Assembly: GCA_016110215.1 (NCBI GenBank)
Contig: JADWQD010000008.1
Span: forward strand, 620,001-684,000
Direction: 5' to 3'
Length of the DNA: 64,000 nucleotides
Origin: Capronia americana
Taxonomy: Eukaryota; Ascomycota; Eurotiomycetes; Chaetothyriales; Herpotrichiellaceae
This document shows, one piece after another, positions 53,610 through 64,000 of the stretch; position 1 is the first letter of the stretch; every line of letters starts with the position of its first letter. The notes below the pieces were generated by a model. That model made no database searches and was not told where the DNA came from. It saw only the letters and a list, made by a program, of their open reading frames with translations. Position numbers and translations under genes: made by a program.

Positions 53610-55340
53610 ATGATGACGGACCCAGGACGGCAGCTGTTGAAGGGCAACAGGCCTGACAAAAAGTCAGGATCAAGGAAGAAGCCCAAGTTCTTGCTCACGA
53701 CGTCTGTCAGTTGCAAAGACATCCCCTAAATGGCCTCGGCTGACAGTACCAGATCCTCGATGATATATCGGAGACGAGCCACGGGCAAAGACGTTGCACG
53801 TCAAACAGGTCAAGGGGCTCATCCTCGTTGAACGGAGACCTGATATTTCCTCCATTGCTCTCAACCTCATTGGATAAGAAGAGAGACTTCCTGCTTCGTT
53901 CCTGTAAGTCTGTGCCCACCAGAGACGGGCTGGTAAAACTTGAAGGCCGCGTTGGCTACCGGGGCAATGTGATGTCGTCCTTGGATGTGAGGCTGCTGAC
54001 GGACCCTGACAGTCACAACCATTCATTTGGCTCAGATCTACTGGAATGATTCGCAGACTGCCGACCACAACAAACACATCGTCCCGTTGGCCCTTCGGAA
54101 GCCCGCTCTTTTCAATGCATTGATGGCCAAGTCGCTCATGCACTTTCAAACTGCAGGCCGTCCAGTGCCACTCGGTCAGGATCCACCAGATAGGAATAAG
54201 GAGATGAAGGCCATGAAGATTGATATCGTCTTCTTCAAGATGCAAACACTGAAGGGTCTGAGGTCAGCACTTGAGTTGGGATCTGCAAATCAGACATGTC
54301 CATCCATCATTATGACCATAATATTCTTGCTGAAAATGGAGGTGAGCGGACGCTTTTGGACCCTTTACCTGTGCCTATACTGACCATATGGCAGCTGTTG
54401 AGCGGCACTGTGGTCGGTGCACGAATGCATCTGCGTGCGTTGCGGAATGTTTTGCGAACTCGGGGCAGGCTCGACAACTTTTCATCGTGCGCCATGTCGC
54501 CATCTTTGTTGTAGGCGTTTCCATCCTCTATTGGCCATCGACGACTGACATACTTGGTCCAGGACGATTAACTTGGCTTGTTTGATCTGCCGGGAAGCAC
54601 CAATCCTTGTTCCGGCCTCTTATGCGAGTACCACCATGTCCGACGAAGTCATGCGAGCTTTGAACAGTTGCCGGACAACACACTTATCCAATCTGGCTCG
54701 TGGCTTCAACAGCGTAGCAGCGACGACGCTGTTGGGGCCGCAGATATTGTGCTATCTCTCGTGGCAAAGACAGTTCCTGATGATGAAGGAGATGGTAACT
54801 GCTGGAACCCTGAGAAAGATGACCGTGGAAGACTACGGGATCTCGTCAAGCATGGTACATCGCGCAGACTATCATCTGCTCACGCTTCCATATTTGACTC
54901 AGCTCTCGCCTGTGAGGAATCTTGTCCGGTTGGTGCTGTTAATCGGAGATGTCGCGGCATTTATTGGGTTGCCTCCAGGAGCACTGTTCGTCTTATGCTT
55001 GTCATCGCAGCTAAAAAAAGCATTGGAGGCGATGAATCTGACCGGATTAAAGACTTTCGAGCATGATGTTGTCCGACTTATACTCTGGGCATGTTTTTAC
55101 GGCGTAGAATTGTCAATAGGACTGGAAGAGCATCCATGGTTCTTGTCGTATCTCGGACAGACCTTGAAGATTCTCAAGCTCCACAAGCGTGCCGAAGTTC
55201 TGGAACTTCTTGTCAGCTTCATGTATACGGAGAAGCAGTTTGTCAAAGTATCCACAATGTTATGGAAGGATGCGAGCGAAGTGGAAGCCGCCGAAAACGA
55301 GGCCTTAGGAGCGACATCGACGATGGCATTTGAAGATTGA
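53610..55340 (+). CDS. Fungal_trans_2-like regulator lacking a zinc cluster
   Basis: Five exons: 53610-53705, 53747-53903, 54013-54341, 54395-54510 and 54563-55340, giving 491 aa; all phases agree. The N-terminus (GNRPDKKSGSRKKPKFLLTTS) is short and basic, and no Zn2Cys6 motif is present. The body matches the fungal-specific regulatory domain: DFLLRSFTTIHLAQIYW, VPLALRKPALFNALMAKSLMHF, CPSIIMTIIFLLKMELLSGTVVGARMHLRALRNVL, and HDVVRLILWACFYGVEL. Such zinc-less members are common in Pezizomycotina and may act as cofactors or degraded regulators. Intron 1 (41 nt) uses the GTCAGT donor. The start could lie further upstream, but no zinc cluster is seen before it. Confidence 0.78.
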
Positions 55341-55513
55341 GTTGAGTGCAAACGATGATACAGCTGAGAGGATTCCAGGTACTGGGATTTGCTCCTACGC
55401 GGGTACCTGCCCGAGTACCGAATATCGATCGTAGCACAAATGGACAACGGATTCCCGGGAGTGAATGGGGCCGGGTCGTCGTACTTGTGCACATGCGTCG
55501 CGAACCGGCGACA

Positions 55514-57701
55514 CTACTGCCAATGCCCATCCGAAGGCTGTAGTCCCATGCCATCGTAGTCGAATATTCCAGAGGACAAGGCGATATCTTGTTCGAACCA
55601 CTGCAGAACATCAATGCCCGTCATAAATGCATCACTCGCATCGTTCTGTGGCCACTGGCTCATGTCAATTTGAGCCTGCGGATGTAGAGGGCCGACAACT
55701 GGAGGAGGCTGACCCGGGACCGTGAGAGGAGCCACGAATGGCGCCCCAGTTGGGTAATCAGGCTGGGACTCTGCTTCTATCTTCCCTAATTGAAGGCAGG
55801 GATGATCGTACGGCCCTCTTGAACCTATCGAAAAGTTTGAATTCGGGTCGAATTTCGGGTTGATGCTGCTACCATCGTCTGGCAGTTTGATCGCCGAGAG
55901 CAACTTGGACGATTCCAAAGCTTGAGCCTTGATTTGTGCAAGGACTAAACCGAAGGCTCGGGCAACAGTAGAATTGTTTTCCGAATGAACTCTTCCCAAT
56001 AGAGCAATGATGGAGTTCAGGTATTCTTCGAACTTCAAATCTCTCACATCCATGTGGGATCTACCCTCGTATTCTGCCTGGCTGTCGCATATGTTGAGCA
56101 ACTTGCGCAGCGCTCGAGCCGCGTACCCGGTACGCACGAAGAAGAGATTGGGCAGTGCGCAAGCCATAGCGATGTCCATGGACAGCAAAGCATCGAAGCA
56201 TTCATGAATGGCGGCCAGGCAAGCAAAGAGGGCCTCCTCTCTGGCCGGAATGAAATGCAGGTCTTTAAACTTCAAGGCTAGCTCGTCTAGTCCGGTAGTT
56301 TGAGGTACGCGGAGAGGCGATCGGAGATCATCTATATCGTGCTCCGGGTGTAGAGCTATCTCGTTGATGAAGAGATCAGTGCTTGCCGCGATATGCCGGG
56401 CGTATGCTTCACATGGTTGAAGTCAGCATTACAATGGATTTGACCCAGTGACCCGGCAGAGAGAGGACTTACGTAGGCTCAAATTCGTTTTTGCATGTCG
56501 CCGCCAGTACTCGAGTTGCTGACGAAAGCCTCGCAGCTGATACTGAATTCTGACGTCTCGAAGAGTCACAATCGCGCCGGGGTCGTCCATGGAGAAGGAT
56601 AGCGATCCAGCTTCAGCGATACGCTGGATGCGTATCAAGTCACATAACCAGACGTCACTTGGCAGCGCGGGGGGCTCGGCTGAGAGGATATCCAGACACT
56701 CTTCAGTGTACACAGACCAGCGGACAAAGGCAGGATGGCGGAGAGACATTGAGATGCTGCAGAAATATCAGCAGTGCCACGACGGCATTACTCATAACCC
56801 ACCTCGTGGCCATATAATAGCATCCTAACCAAGCTCTCCGTGCCGCAAGAGATTCCAACTGGTAGGGACCGTGACGTTGCTCCGAGGTTGCTTTATGAGG
56901 ACGTCTCCCTAAGCCTATATCGGTTGCCATGGTGCTGGCGATGTGTGTCATCTGATTGAAGTTTAGGTCGCGCATCTGTAGCGTCCTTGAGTAGAAGGAG
57001 ACATGGACCAGCAGGGTCTGCACCAATTCAAGGCTCCTCTCCCCCTTGTACATGATTCGCAGTGCGAGGTCCTTGATCAAGATGTCGCAAAGTTCCGCGT
57101 CAACCTTGCTCTGCATCCTGGAAATAGAGACAGTAATAATGGCAAAAAACAACAAGGGCTGTTGCTCTCTGAGCACTTTGGCGTCCGTGGTCTGTGGGAA
57201 GACTACGAACGGAAAGTAGTGACTCATTTCATGCTTGTATCTGTCGAAGGCCGCGCACGCAGTTTCCCAGTCCAAGAGGCCTCGGGACAACGCTTCCGCC
57301 ATGAGGCTCTCCTCGGGGGGTACGGGCGACTCCTGCTCAGGTCCCGGTGGAGGAGGGACGGAATCAGTGTCGGTGATGGACGTGCCTGTTTCTTTCGATG
57401 CAAGTAACGCCGTCAGAACGTTGATCTTCTGTTCAAGGTCTGCCACTCTCTCGGTCGTCTTTCTTTTCCTTCGCCGCGGTATGTCTTGCATAATGCATTG
57501 ACGTCGAGTCCTGATGCACAATTTGCACGCACTTCCAAGTGCTTCGTCAATCTCGCATCTCGTTTTCATTCGTCTGCAAGTTATACACGCTCGACTCGAC
57601 CTGACGGTTTTGGCTTTCCGGGCGCTGTCCTTGTATTGCTCCGCATCATCACTTTCGTCGCTGCCATCGCTATGGACTTCAGGCGCATCAGACGGGCTCA
57701 T
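55514..57701 (-). CDS. Zn2Cys6 transcription factor (War1/Leu3-like)
   Basis: Three exons, 57701-56803, 56756-56473 and 56406-55514, giving 691 aa. The zinc cluster is Cys39, 42, 49, 59, 62 and 69 (RACITCRRMKTRCE...ACKLCIRTRRQC), followed by a basic linker RRRKRK and a coiled-coil dimerisation helix (ERVADLEQKINVLTALLA). The middle is a fungal transcription-factor domain (HYFPFVVFPQ, LLFFAIITVSISRM, ARRAWLGCYYMATR). A Pro/Asp-rich C-terminus ends near MGLQPSDGHWQ. The arrangement resembles weak-acid/Leu3-type regulators, but the target cannot be named. Splice junctions restore ATRSISMSLRHP and NLSLPYARHIAAS. It converges with the zinc-less regulator 174 bp away. Confidence 0.87.
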
Positions 57702-58080
57702 GGTGGAAGACTATGACCTGGAGATGATGAGGTCTATTGCCATCCTCGAGAAGCCTTGAGAAATTGGCGAGTGATATCTTCATGAAACGTTTCCTTGTTT
57801 AAATGTGAAGCTTCGGTTGCTGCCTGAGGCACGGATTAACGTTGTTCCAGACTAGCAAATTAGTCAGCCACGCAGCCTCGTTCTTCACAAGGCTGCGTAG
57901 GCTGCTTGAGGGAAACTTGATTTTCTGTCTGGATGCCATTGGGGCGCTCTAGTCTTTCCTTGTACCCAATCTATTTCCCGCAGTAACGCTTTAAATCTGC
58001 ATCGACTCATTGAAAAGATACAGTTGACAAAGTGCCTCTGACGCCTGCTTCGACAAAATCGCTCGTCCGCGAGACCTACC
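57702..58080. other. Intergenic spacer
   Basis: 379 bp between the Zn2Cys6 promoter and the HIS4 stop; both genes run on the minus strand. No gene or repeat seen. Confidence 0.6.
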
Positions 58081-60894
58081 TCAGGCAGTCGTCTGAGCTT
58101 TCTGGCTTTCTTTCCCATCAACCGAAGCAGACGTAACCTGCTTTTCTATCTCCTGCGATGATGTGGTGGGGGTCTTTGTAGCCTTTTTCGGGACAAGTCC
58201 GAGTTTCTCTAGACGGATCTCCATAGCCCGCCGATGTGCATCAAGTCCTTCACACCTAGCGAGCTCCATAACAGCATAACCAACTTCACCGACACCTTGC
58301 TCGGTGACTTCACTGCTGGTAATGTGCTTCATGAAGCTTCCGAGATTGACGCCGCTATACTGTCTCGCGTAGCCGTACGTCGGTAAGCTATGATTGACGC
58401 CTGCAGAGTAGTCACCAACCGACTCTGGCGTCCAACCGCCGAGGAACACAGAGCCCGCATTTTGGATGTCTGGCAAAGCGGCGCGAGGGTCTGCAATTTG
58501 CAGGATGAGATGCTCCGGAGCGTAGTAATTCGACCATTTGAGTGCCTCTTTGAGAGAGCCAGCTGAGATGGTGACGCTGTGCTCGATTGCACCTCGTACT
58601 ATGTCGACACGAGGAAGCTCATATGCTTGTTTATGAACTTCATCTTCGATCGCTTGGAGTTGCTTCTCATCAAGGTCGACTGCGATCAGGACAACCTGAC
58701 TGTCTGTGCCGTGCTCAGCTTGGCTGAGAAGATCGCTAGCCACAAAGGCAGGGTCGGCCGTATGATCTGCGATAACGAGCACCTCGGAAGGGCCAGCTGG
58801 CATGTCGATCGAGACCGAGGCAGAAGTATCATTGCTCACAATCATCTTCGCAGCGGTAACAAACTGATTTCCTGGACCCAAGATCTTATCCACCTTGGTA
58901 ATAGATTCCGTGCCGTAGGCCATTGCAGCAACCGCCTGGGCGCCGCCAGCAAGAACGATGGCTTCCGCTCCGACTTTGTGCGCGATGTACACGATCTCCG
59001 GGGTGAGTGTGCCATCGGATCGCGGAGGCGATGCGAGGACAATACTCTTGCATCCTGCAGCCATCGCCGGTACCCCTAGCATGAGAGCCGTTGAGGGCAA
59101 GACCGCCGTGCCGCCCGGAATGTAGAGACCGACTTTCTCGATTGGTCTCGAGAACCGAGAGCACGTTACACCAGGCATGGTCTCCACTATTAAGGGTGCA
59201 GATGGCTTCTGGGCAGAATGGAATTTCAGGATGTTGTCGTACGAGATATTGATTGCTTTGATGGTTTCTTCAGGTAGTTGCATGAGGGATTCAGGGAACG
59301 GTGCCTTTAATACTGGTGACTTCAGGTTTGTGGCCCGTTCAAACTTGTGCGTGTACTTCAGGACCGCCGCATCACCCTTTGATCGGACATCGGCAATGAT
59401 CGGTTGGACGAGGGACATAATCTTCTCGTTCGACTTCTGTGAAGGTCGTTGCAATGCCGCCTTTAAAACATCGTCCGAGAAGGTCTGTGACGTGGAATAA
59501 CGCGTCATCTGTATACGGCGTGATGCATTTTTGCCAGCAGGATCTGAGGGTTCTTTGGGCACAGATGCAGCTTCCTTGACTTCTTCGTCTCGGTGTCCAT
59601 TGGCTCCATCGCTCTCGGGTTGTGCGTGTCCTTGTTCACTTACAGGCTTCTCTTCGACGTATTGTGGTTTTGCATCGCCTTTCCGACGCTTGACTTTCAG
59701 ACTCTTCAAGTCAAGGTTCCTCTCAATGTCTTCCAGGGTGACATCAGCTGCTATGCATCGAGCAAGGGCAAAGTAAAGAAGGTCGGCTGCCTCGGAGGCA
59801 ATCTCCTCCTTTGTGTTTGCCGCACAAAGTTCGTCTGCCTCCTCCTTGATCTTCGCATTGACAAGTTTTGGGTCGTTGAAGAGGCGCGCAGTGTATGAGC
59901 CTTCAGGGGCGTCGATCTTGCGGTCCTGTAAAGTTCTCTGCAACCTTGAAAGGCCGGCAACCTTACCCCAGCATGACATCGTTCCGAGATGGCAAAAGCC
60001 TCGGCCTTTCTGGTGGACTCTAAAAATCAAGCAGTCTTTATCACAGTCGAAGCCGATGCTGATGAGTTCTTGTGTATCGCCGCTGGAGGCTCCTTTGTGC
60101 CATAGGCCTCGCTTCCGACTCTGATACACGCCTGTGCCAGACTTTAGCGCCTCAGCGATGCTGTCGTTGCTGCTCCACACCAGGCCCAGGGTGACCCCAC
60201 GCTCATCAACTACCGTGGTCGCATAGAGGCCGGTCTTTCGATCAGGGGTCGCCCCCGCGACGATCAACTCCACAGCCGACATTAAATCCTTGTCGGACGC
60301 CTTAGCTCGGTCGAACGTTAACTTCGTGGACGACACAATGAGCGCATTGCCAGGATACTCATGGAGTAGATTCCTTCCATCAGTTTCGCTGGCCACTGCG
60401 ACATAGATGGTTTGATCCTGACTTGGGGGATAGTTGTCCAGGTCTTTCAAGACAGTGTCAACAAGCTCGTTGCCCTTATCGCCGTCAAACGCCCATTCCG
60501 AAGTCTTCCATCTGGGATTCTCCTCAAGGAACGCTTTGAGTTTCGCTATGTCGGTTTTTGGGCTGACAAGTGAAATCGTCAAAACTAGACGATCAGGTGA
60601 GATGGTCGGCTCCTGCGCCAGCACCTTCAACTGTTCGAAGGTGACAAAGATTTTGGATGCCCCATTGTTGAGCACGTCAACCACATTGTCCCAGCTCTTC
60701 AGCCTCCTGACATCAAAGTATATATCAAGCTTGACGAAATTCTGGGTGAGGAACTTGAGGCTCGAGGGAAAGTTTTCTGGCGTGACCTGGACGAGACAAT
60801 GGCCAAGGTAAGCCACCTGCTGCAGGGTCAGACCCTTGACTTCGTCGCGGAGAATAGTCTCAGGATCGACAGCAACTAGGAGTCCCGTGCCCAT
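58081..60894 (-). CDS. HIS4: Trifunctional histidine biosynthesis protein His4
   Basis: A single exon of 937 aa. Residues 1-235 are the fungal N-terminal extension. Residues about 240-325 are phosphoribosyl-AMP cyclohydrolase (LVWSSNDSIAEALKSGTGVYQSRKRGLWHKG, GFDCDKDCLIF, zinc-binding Cys). Residues about 325-415 are phosphoribosyl-ATP pyrophosphatase (KIKEEADELCAA, EIASEAADLLYFALARC). Residues about 470-910 are histidinol dehydrogenase (VGLYIPGGTAVLPSTALML, LGPGNQFVTAAK, LLSQAEHGTDSQ, YYAPEHL, GDYSAGVNHSLPTYGYAR). It catalyses steps 2, 3 and the final two oxidations of histidine synthesis in the cytosol. Two TGACTC elements upstream point to Gcn4/CpcA control. The C-terminal Lys/Ser/Thr tail is dispensable-looking. 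Confidence 0.97.
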   Translation of the reverse strand: MGTGLLVAVDPETILRDEVKGLTLQQVAYLGHCLVQVTPENFPSSLKFLTQNFVKLDIYFDVRRLKSWDNVVDVLNNGASKIFVTFEQLKVLAQEPTISPDRLVLTISLVSPKTDIAKLKAFLEENPRWKTSEWAFDGDKGNELVDTVLKDLDNYPPSQDQTIYVAVASETDGRNLLHEYPGNALIVSSTKLTFDRAKASDKDLMSAVELIVAGATPDRKTGLYATTVVDERGVTLGLVWSSNDSIAEALKSGTGVYQSRKRGLWHKGASSGDTQELISIGFDCDKDCLIFRVHQKGRGFCHLGTMSCWGKVAGLSRLQRTLQDRKIDAPEGSYTARLFNDPKLVNAKIKEEADELCAANTKEEIASEAADLLYFALARCIAADVTLEDIERNLDLKSLKVKRRKGDAKPQYVEEKPVSEQGHAQPESDGANGHRDEEVKEAASVPKEPSDPAGKNASRRIQMTRYSTSQTFSDDVLKAALQRPSQKSNEKIMSLVQPIIADVRSKGDAAVLKYTHKFERATNLKSPVLKAPFPESLMQLPEETIKAINISYDNILKFHSAQKPSAPLIVETMPGVTCSRFSRPIEKVGLYIPGGTAVLPSTALMLGVPAMAAGCKSIVLASPPRSDGTLTPEIVYIAHKVGAEAIVLAGGAQAVAAMAYGTESITKVDKILGPGNQFVTAAKMIVSNDTSASVSIDMPAGPSEVLVIADHTADPAFVASDLLSQAEHGTDSQVVLIAVDLDEKQLQAIEDEVHKQAYELPRVDIVRGAIEHSVTISAGSLKEALKWSNYYAPEHLILQIADPRAALPDIQNAGSVFLGGWTPESVGDYSAGVNHSLPTYGYARQYSGVNLGSFMKHITSSEVTEQGVGEVGYAVMELARCEGLDAHRRAMEIRLEKLGLVPKKATKTPTTSSQEIEKQVTSASVDGKESQKAQTTA

Positions 60895-61211
60895 CGTTGC
60901 CGCGAGCTTTCGACTATTGAGAATTGCAGTGAGGAGCGGTACTGTGTAGAAAGACGCCCAACAACTTTTTTACTTATTTTTGACTCAATGCCGGGGCGAC
61001 TGCGACTGACTCCGAGCGGGGCGGAGCGATAACGATAAGGAGACAAAATAAGGAAAGTCTTCCGAGAGACTGCGCCACAATGGAGCGACTCTCAACATTG
61101 ACCACATTCATTATCTCGATTACCCACCCACATTGCAGTCAAGCATGTGGCCAGTCTTCGCCAGTCATACTATCGCTCTCTCCTGCAGCCTCCTCCGAGA
61201 GCATGTGAAAG
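60895..61211. other. Intergenic region between HIS4 promoter and SDR stop
   Basis: 317 bp on the 5' side of HIS4, holding its promoter and the 3' UTR of the minus-strand dehydrogenase. No gene. Confidence 0.6.
60981..61012. promoter_or_regulatory. Two general amino-acid control (Gcn4/CpcA) elements of HIS4
   Basis: TGACTCA at 60981-60987 and TGACTC at 61007-61012, 87 and 113 bp upstream of the HIS4 ATG. TGACTCA is the established binding core of Gcn4/CpcA, which induces HIS4 orthologues during amino-acid starvation. Confidence 0.7.
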
Positions 61212-62087
61212 TCAAGACATGGCAGTTCTAAACATATCCTTTTCAACAATCTCGTCCTTCCTCGCCACCAGCTCGTCAACATCCCAATTCACCCAAACCA
61301 TCCTATTAGCCAGGAAGGCTGCCTCTTGACTCGCACTCCAGACGACGAACTCAGCCGCAAGTTGAGGGTCAGTGGCTTCGATCTGCACAACACCATCAAG
61401 ACCAGCCTTCCAATACATGTCGGTTTTAACAGCACCCGGGTGGATGGAGATAAATCTCGCACCCCCGGGCAGCACCTGCTGGTCCAATACGTCCATCGAG
61501 ATGGTCTCCATCATTCTCCACATCGCTGCCTTGCTGCCCACGTATGCCGAAAGAAGATTTGGCAGGAGCACGTTATAGGCAGCGATACTATTGAGATTGA
61601 TGACAACAGCTTGTTCCTCTGCATTCTGTTTTGCTCGAGCTTGGAGAAATTGCTGAGTGACCATCGCCGTCCCCAGGACGTTGACTTCGAAGGACTGCCA
61701 CCATTCCTTCAGATCAGCGTAGACGAAATTCTCAGGATTCGAGAGATACCCGGCATTGTTGACGAGTATATCTAGTGGTGTCGTGATGGATGCGAACAAG
61801 GCCTTGACCGACTTCTCTGAGGTGATGTCCACCACACGGTACTCGACCTTCGTCTCAGGATAAGTCGCTTTTAACCCGTCGGCGGTGGCTTTCAACTTCG
61901 ATTCGGTACGGCCGGCGATGATGATGCTGGCCACATGTGCCTCTGCGAACGAACGCGCAATGGAAGCCCCTATCCCATAGCCCCCACCCGAGATCAAGAC
62001 AGTCTTCGATGCATACTCCGAGGACAATTTTGCCGGTGAGAGCCGGTCATAGGGTTCGAAGTGCTCGACCTTGGTGGTGAAAGGCAT
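61212..62087 (-). CDS. Short-chain dehydrogenase/reductase
   Basis: A single exon of 291 aa. A classical SDR layout is visible: the nucleotide-binding GGGYGIG (residues 34-40), AGR (59-61, suggesting NADP preference), DITS, NNAG (110-113), a catalytic Ser in INLNSIAAY (167) and Tyr182-x3-Lys186 in SAYVGSK, with ISIHPGAVKTDM after it. The N-terminal 28 residues (HFEPYDRLSPAKL) are an extension typical of fungal SDRs. The substrate is unknown. No targeting signal. The C-terminal half ends DEIVEKDMFRTAMS. It is probably an independent gene rather than part of a cluster, since no PKS, NRPS or P450 lies nearby. Confidence 0.92.
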   Translation of the reverse strand: MPFTTKVEHFEPYDRLSPAKLSSEYASKTVLISGGGYGIGASIARSFAEAHVASIIIAGRTESKLKATADGLKATYPETKVEYRVVDITSEKSVKALFASITTPLDILVNNAGYLSNPENFVYADLKEWWQSFEVNVLGTAMVTQQFLQARAKQNAEEQAVVINLNSIAAYNVLLPNLLSAYVGSKAAMWRMMETISMDVLDQQVLPGGARFISIHPGAVKTDMYWKAGLDGVVQIEATDPQLAAEFVVWSASQEAAFLANRMVWVNWDVDELVARKDEIVEKDMFRTAMS

Positions 62088-63443
62088 TGCGTGGGCAGGT
62101 CGACGGAAACACAGCTACGATTCCAAACTGGTAGAGTTCTTCTCCTTCGAGTACACTGTCGCTGTGAGTTGCTGCTTCCTTGTTCTTCTCCTATCCCCAG
62201 TCACCAAGCACCGGCTTTATACTTCGGGGGCCCCTTTTCATTTCGTCCGTGTCTCCAAACGAGAAGTGATGTCCCTTTGATACAGGCTTCCACAACTCGA
62301 AAGATCCGCGCCGCTAAAACCGACACCACGGCTCGACAACCAGCGAGGAGCCACATGTAAACATCAGCTTCACGGGCGTAAACCCACAGTCAACAGGCTG
62401 CCTATGTGGACCAGGCTCTCACGACATTTGCGGCATCTCGAACTTTGTAAGAGACCCGTGCGTCACGGACGCTGTCGTTGGTCGACCACTCCGACGGGTT
62501 ACTCATAATTCCGACCTACGTAGCCATTGAATCTCCCACCCAGCGGTAACAGGAAGCACGGCGGAGCCTATATTTGCCCCGAGCCTCCGCTCACAGCGCA
62601 ATGATGACTTATGTTAAGGATAAGAACATAATCACTTATCCAGTTTTTCGACTTTCGGTCCCATTCGCCAGGCCCAGCCTCATGAGAACTGGATTAGTGT
62701 GCGTGGTGCACAAGATTGCCATACCAATCCCCCGATCGGTAGCGCATATCTCCCTGCCAGCGAGGAGGCTGAAAGCTTCGGTGAAGCATCATCCGCACAC
62801 ACAGGTTGTCTAATTTGTAGTTTTTCTGGCGTCGCGCACGCCAAGTGAATGATGAGCCTCTCCAAAAGCAGAAACATGAATGTCTCAACCTGCAAATCTA
62901 GACCTGGATGTTTCTAAAAGACGCTCTCGGAGGCATTTTCGAGGTCGGGGCAAGGTACATGCGGGGAGCATGCCACCATAGCGAGGCAAAGCCACGTGGG
63001 GTATTTCCGGACACACTGGCGGACATATTATCGAATACATTAGTTGGTCTGTGTACGACCGGCCCCTTGTCGCGCTTGATCACCAGGTTCTATTCCCCTC
63101 GGCTACATGCATTACGTCTTGTACATGACAGGGAAATTCATGTGGTGTCGGTTCGAAAGCTAGGGTGTATAGCCGGAGAACGCAGAATCGACTTAGTCGT
63201 CCGCAACGCACGGGTAGCCTTTGTCTTGTACTCTGATAGGTCAATAGTCCGATAGCCTGTTGTGATAGACATGTCTCTAGTCCCTGGAGGGAGGCCGGCC
63301 CGTTAGACAGTGCTGCAATCTATCACGGAGGCAGGAATGCACGTATCGACGTATTCTCACCCGCTCCTCCTTAGCGATCTGACCGGGTGAAGAAAGGGGG
63401 GCATTCTGGCCGAGCCAGGAATCCAATCCAATCCAATCCAAGA
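62088..63443. other. Intergenic region
   Basis: 1.36 kb with the SDR promoter and the 3' side of the transporter gene. It includes an ATCCA pentamer run at 63420-63441, directly next to the transporter stop. Frames are short and motif-free. Confidence 0.6.
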
Positions 63444-63924
63444 TCACGAGAGAGCTTTGTCTTCCTGCCTGGTCCCCGCGGCTGGCCGACCATCATCAAC
63501 CTCAACTTCCAACTCATCCTCATCCCACCCATCCCTCTCATCCTTGGGAATCCTGACGAACGCGAGCGCAAGGATCATGGCCGCCCCCGCGATGCCCACA
63601 CCGAGGTACAACGCGTGTCTATACCCCTGGACGGGCTTCGTTCCACCACCGTCAGTGTATGCCTCGACCGTGGCCGCGAAACCCAGCCCCGTACTCAGGC
63701 CGTAGGAGGCGACCGTGCCGATGAGCGAGCCCGCGATGCCTTGGTGTTTGCGCTTGACGGCGTTGGAAGCGATGATCTGCGCGGCCGTGAAGATGAAGTC
63801 CGGTCCGAACGAGAGGATGATGGTCGAGGGGAAGCATTGGGCCCAGTAGGTCTGCGGCACGGGCTGGGTGGCGATGAGGACCATGGCCACCGCTGTGGCG
63901 AGCGCGCCCATTGCCATGATGTAT
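63444..63924 (-). CDS. MFS transporter, 3' exon only (truncated by the window end)
   Basis: The last exon encodes about 160 residues after a 3' splice site at 63925 (CATCCATCCAG, with a CTAAC branch point upstream). It holds three hydrophobic helices (AMGALATAVAMVLIATQP, CFPSTIILSFGPDFIFTAAQIIASNAV, YLGVGIAGAAMILALAFV) with the loop HQGIAGSLIGTVASYGLSTGLGFA, a signature of the drug:H+ antiporter-2 (14-helix) MFS group. An acidic cytosolic tail follows. The pattern is that of the C-terminal helices 12-14. The upstream exons lie beyond base 64000. Substrate unknown. Confidence 0.8.
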
Positions 63925-64000
63925 CTGGATGGATGGGTTAGCTCCACAGGCGAAGAGTCGGGCTGAACGAACGGATGCGCCGGGGTGGGAAGGAGGAGTC

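Overview
The window is nuclear DNA from a filamentous ascomycete (Pezizomycotina). The reasons are: short introns (about 40-170 nt) with CTAAC/CTGAC branch points; fungus-only families (ERMES Mdm12, trifunctional His4, Zn2Cys6 and DUF3425-bZIP regulators, 2EXR-like protein); small exons; and roomy intergenic DNA with microsatellites. I cannot fix the class from sequence alone; Eurotiomycetes or Dothideomycetes would fit. I found no rRNA, tRNA, CRISPR or intact transposon. Exon structures were worked out by hand from splice signals and protein continuity.

Layout. 1-13 kb: a truncated membrane protein, an NmrA-like oxidoreductase, a dienelactone hydrolase, a DUF3425 bZIP regulator, a DUF1223 thioredoxin-like protein, a SAM methyltransferase and a secreted Ser/Thr-rich protein with an NTF2-like C-terminus. 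14-31 kb, mostly housekeeping: a Methyltransf_16 protein, RPB10 (three tiny exons), NAN1/UTP17, an EthD protein, a mitochondrial-type enoyl-CoA hydratase, a 2EXR-like protein, ubiquilin DSK2 and splicing factor RSE1/SF3B3. 31-37 kb: a nitrilase with a large insert, a GH64 glucanase-like protein without a signal peptide, and MDM12. 37-42 kb is gene-poor and holds hairpin-forming inverted repeats and one small Ser-rich ORF.

42.3-46.7 kb holds the most unusual gene: a seven-exon, about 1356-residue protein joining an N-terminal GHKL (MORC/Hsp90-type) ATPase, an acidic repeat linker, a BAH-like domain and a C5-cytosine DNA methyltransferase fold. Its catalytic motifs IV and VI look destroyed while motifs VIII-X remain. 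It reads as a chromatin pseudo-methyltransferase powered or gated by an ATPase.

48.1-57.7 kb is a run of four regulatory genes with no recognisable enzyme between them: Zn2Cys6/Fungal_trans_2, a small bZIP, a Fungal_trans_2-like protein lacking a zinc cluster, and Zn2Cys6. 58-64 kb: HIS4 with two general-control (TGACTC) elements in its promoter, a short-chain dehydrogenase and the 3' exon of an MFS transporter cut by the window end.

Working links: RPB10 and NAN1 share a 255-bp divergent promoter and both serve ribosome and RNA production. DSK2 and RSE1 also diverge. The remaining genes look independently transcribed; no biosynthetic cluster backbone is visible.
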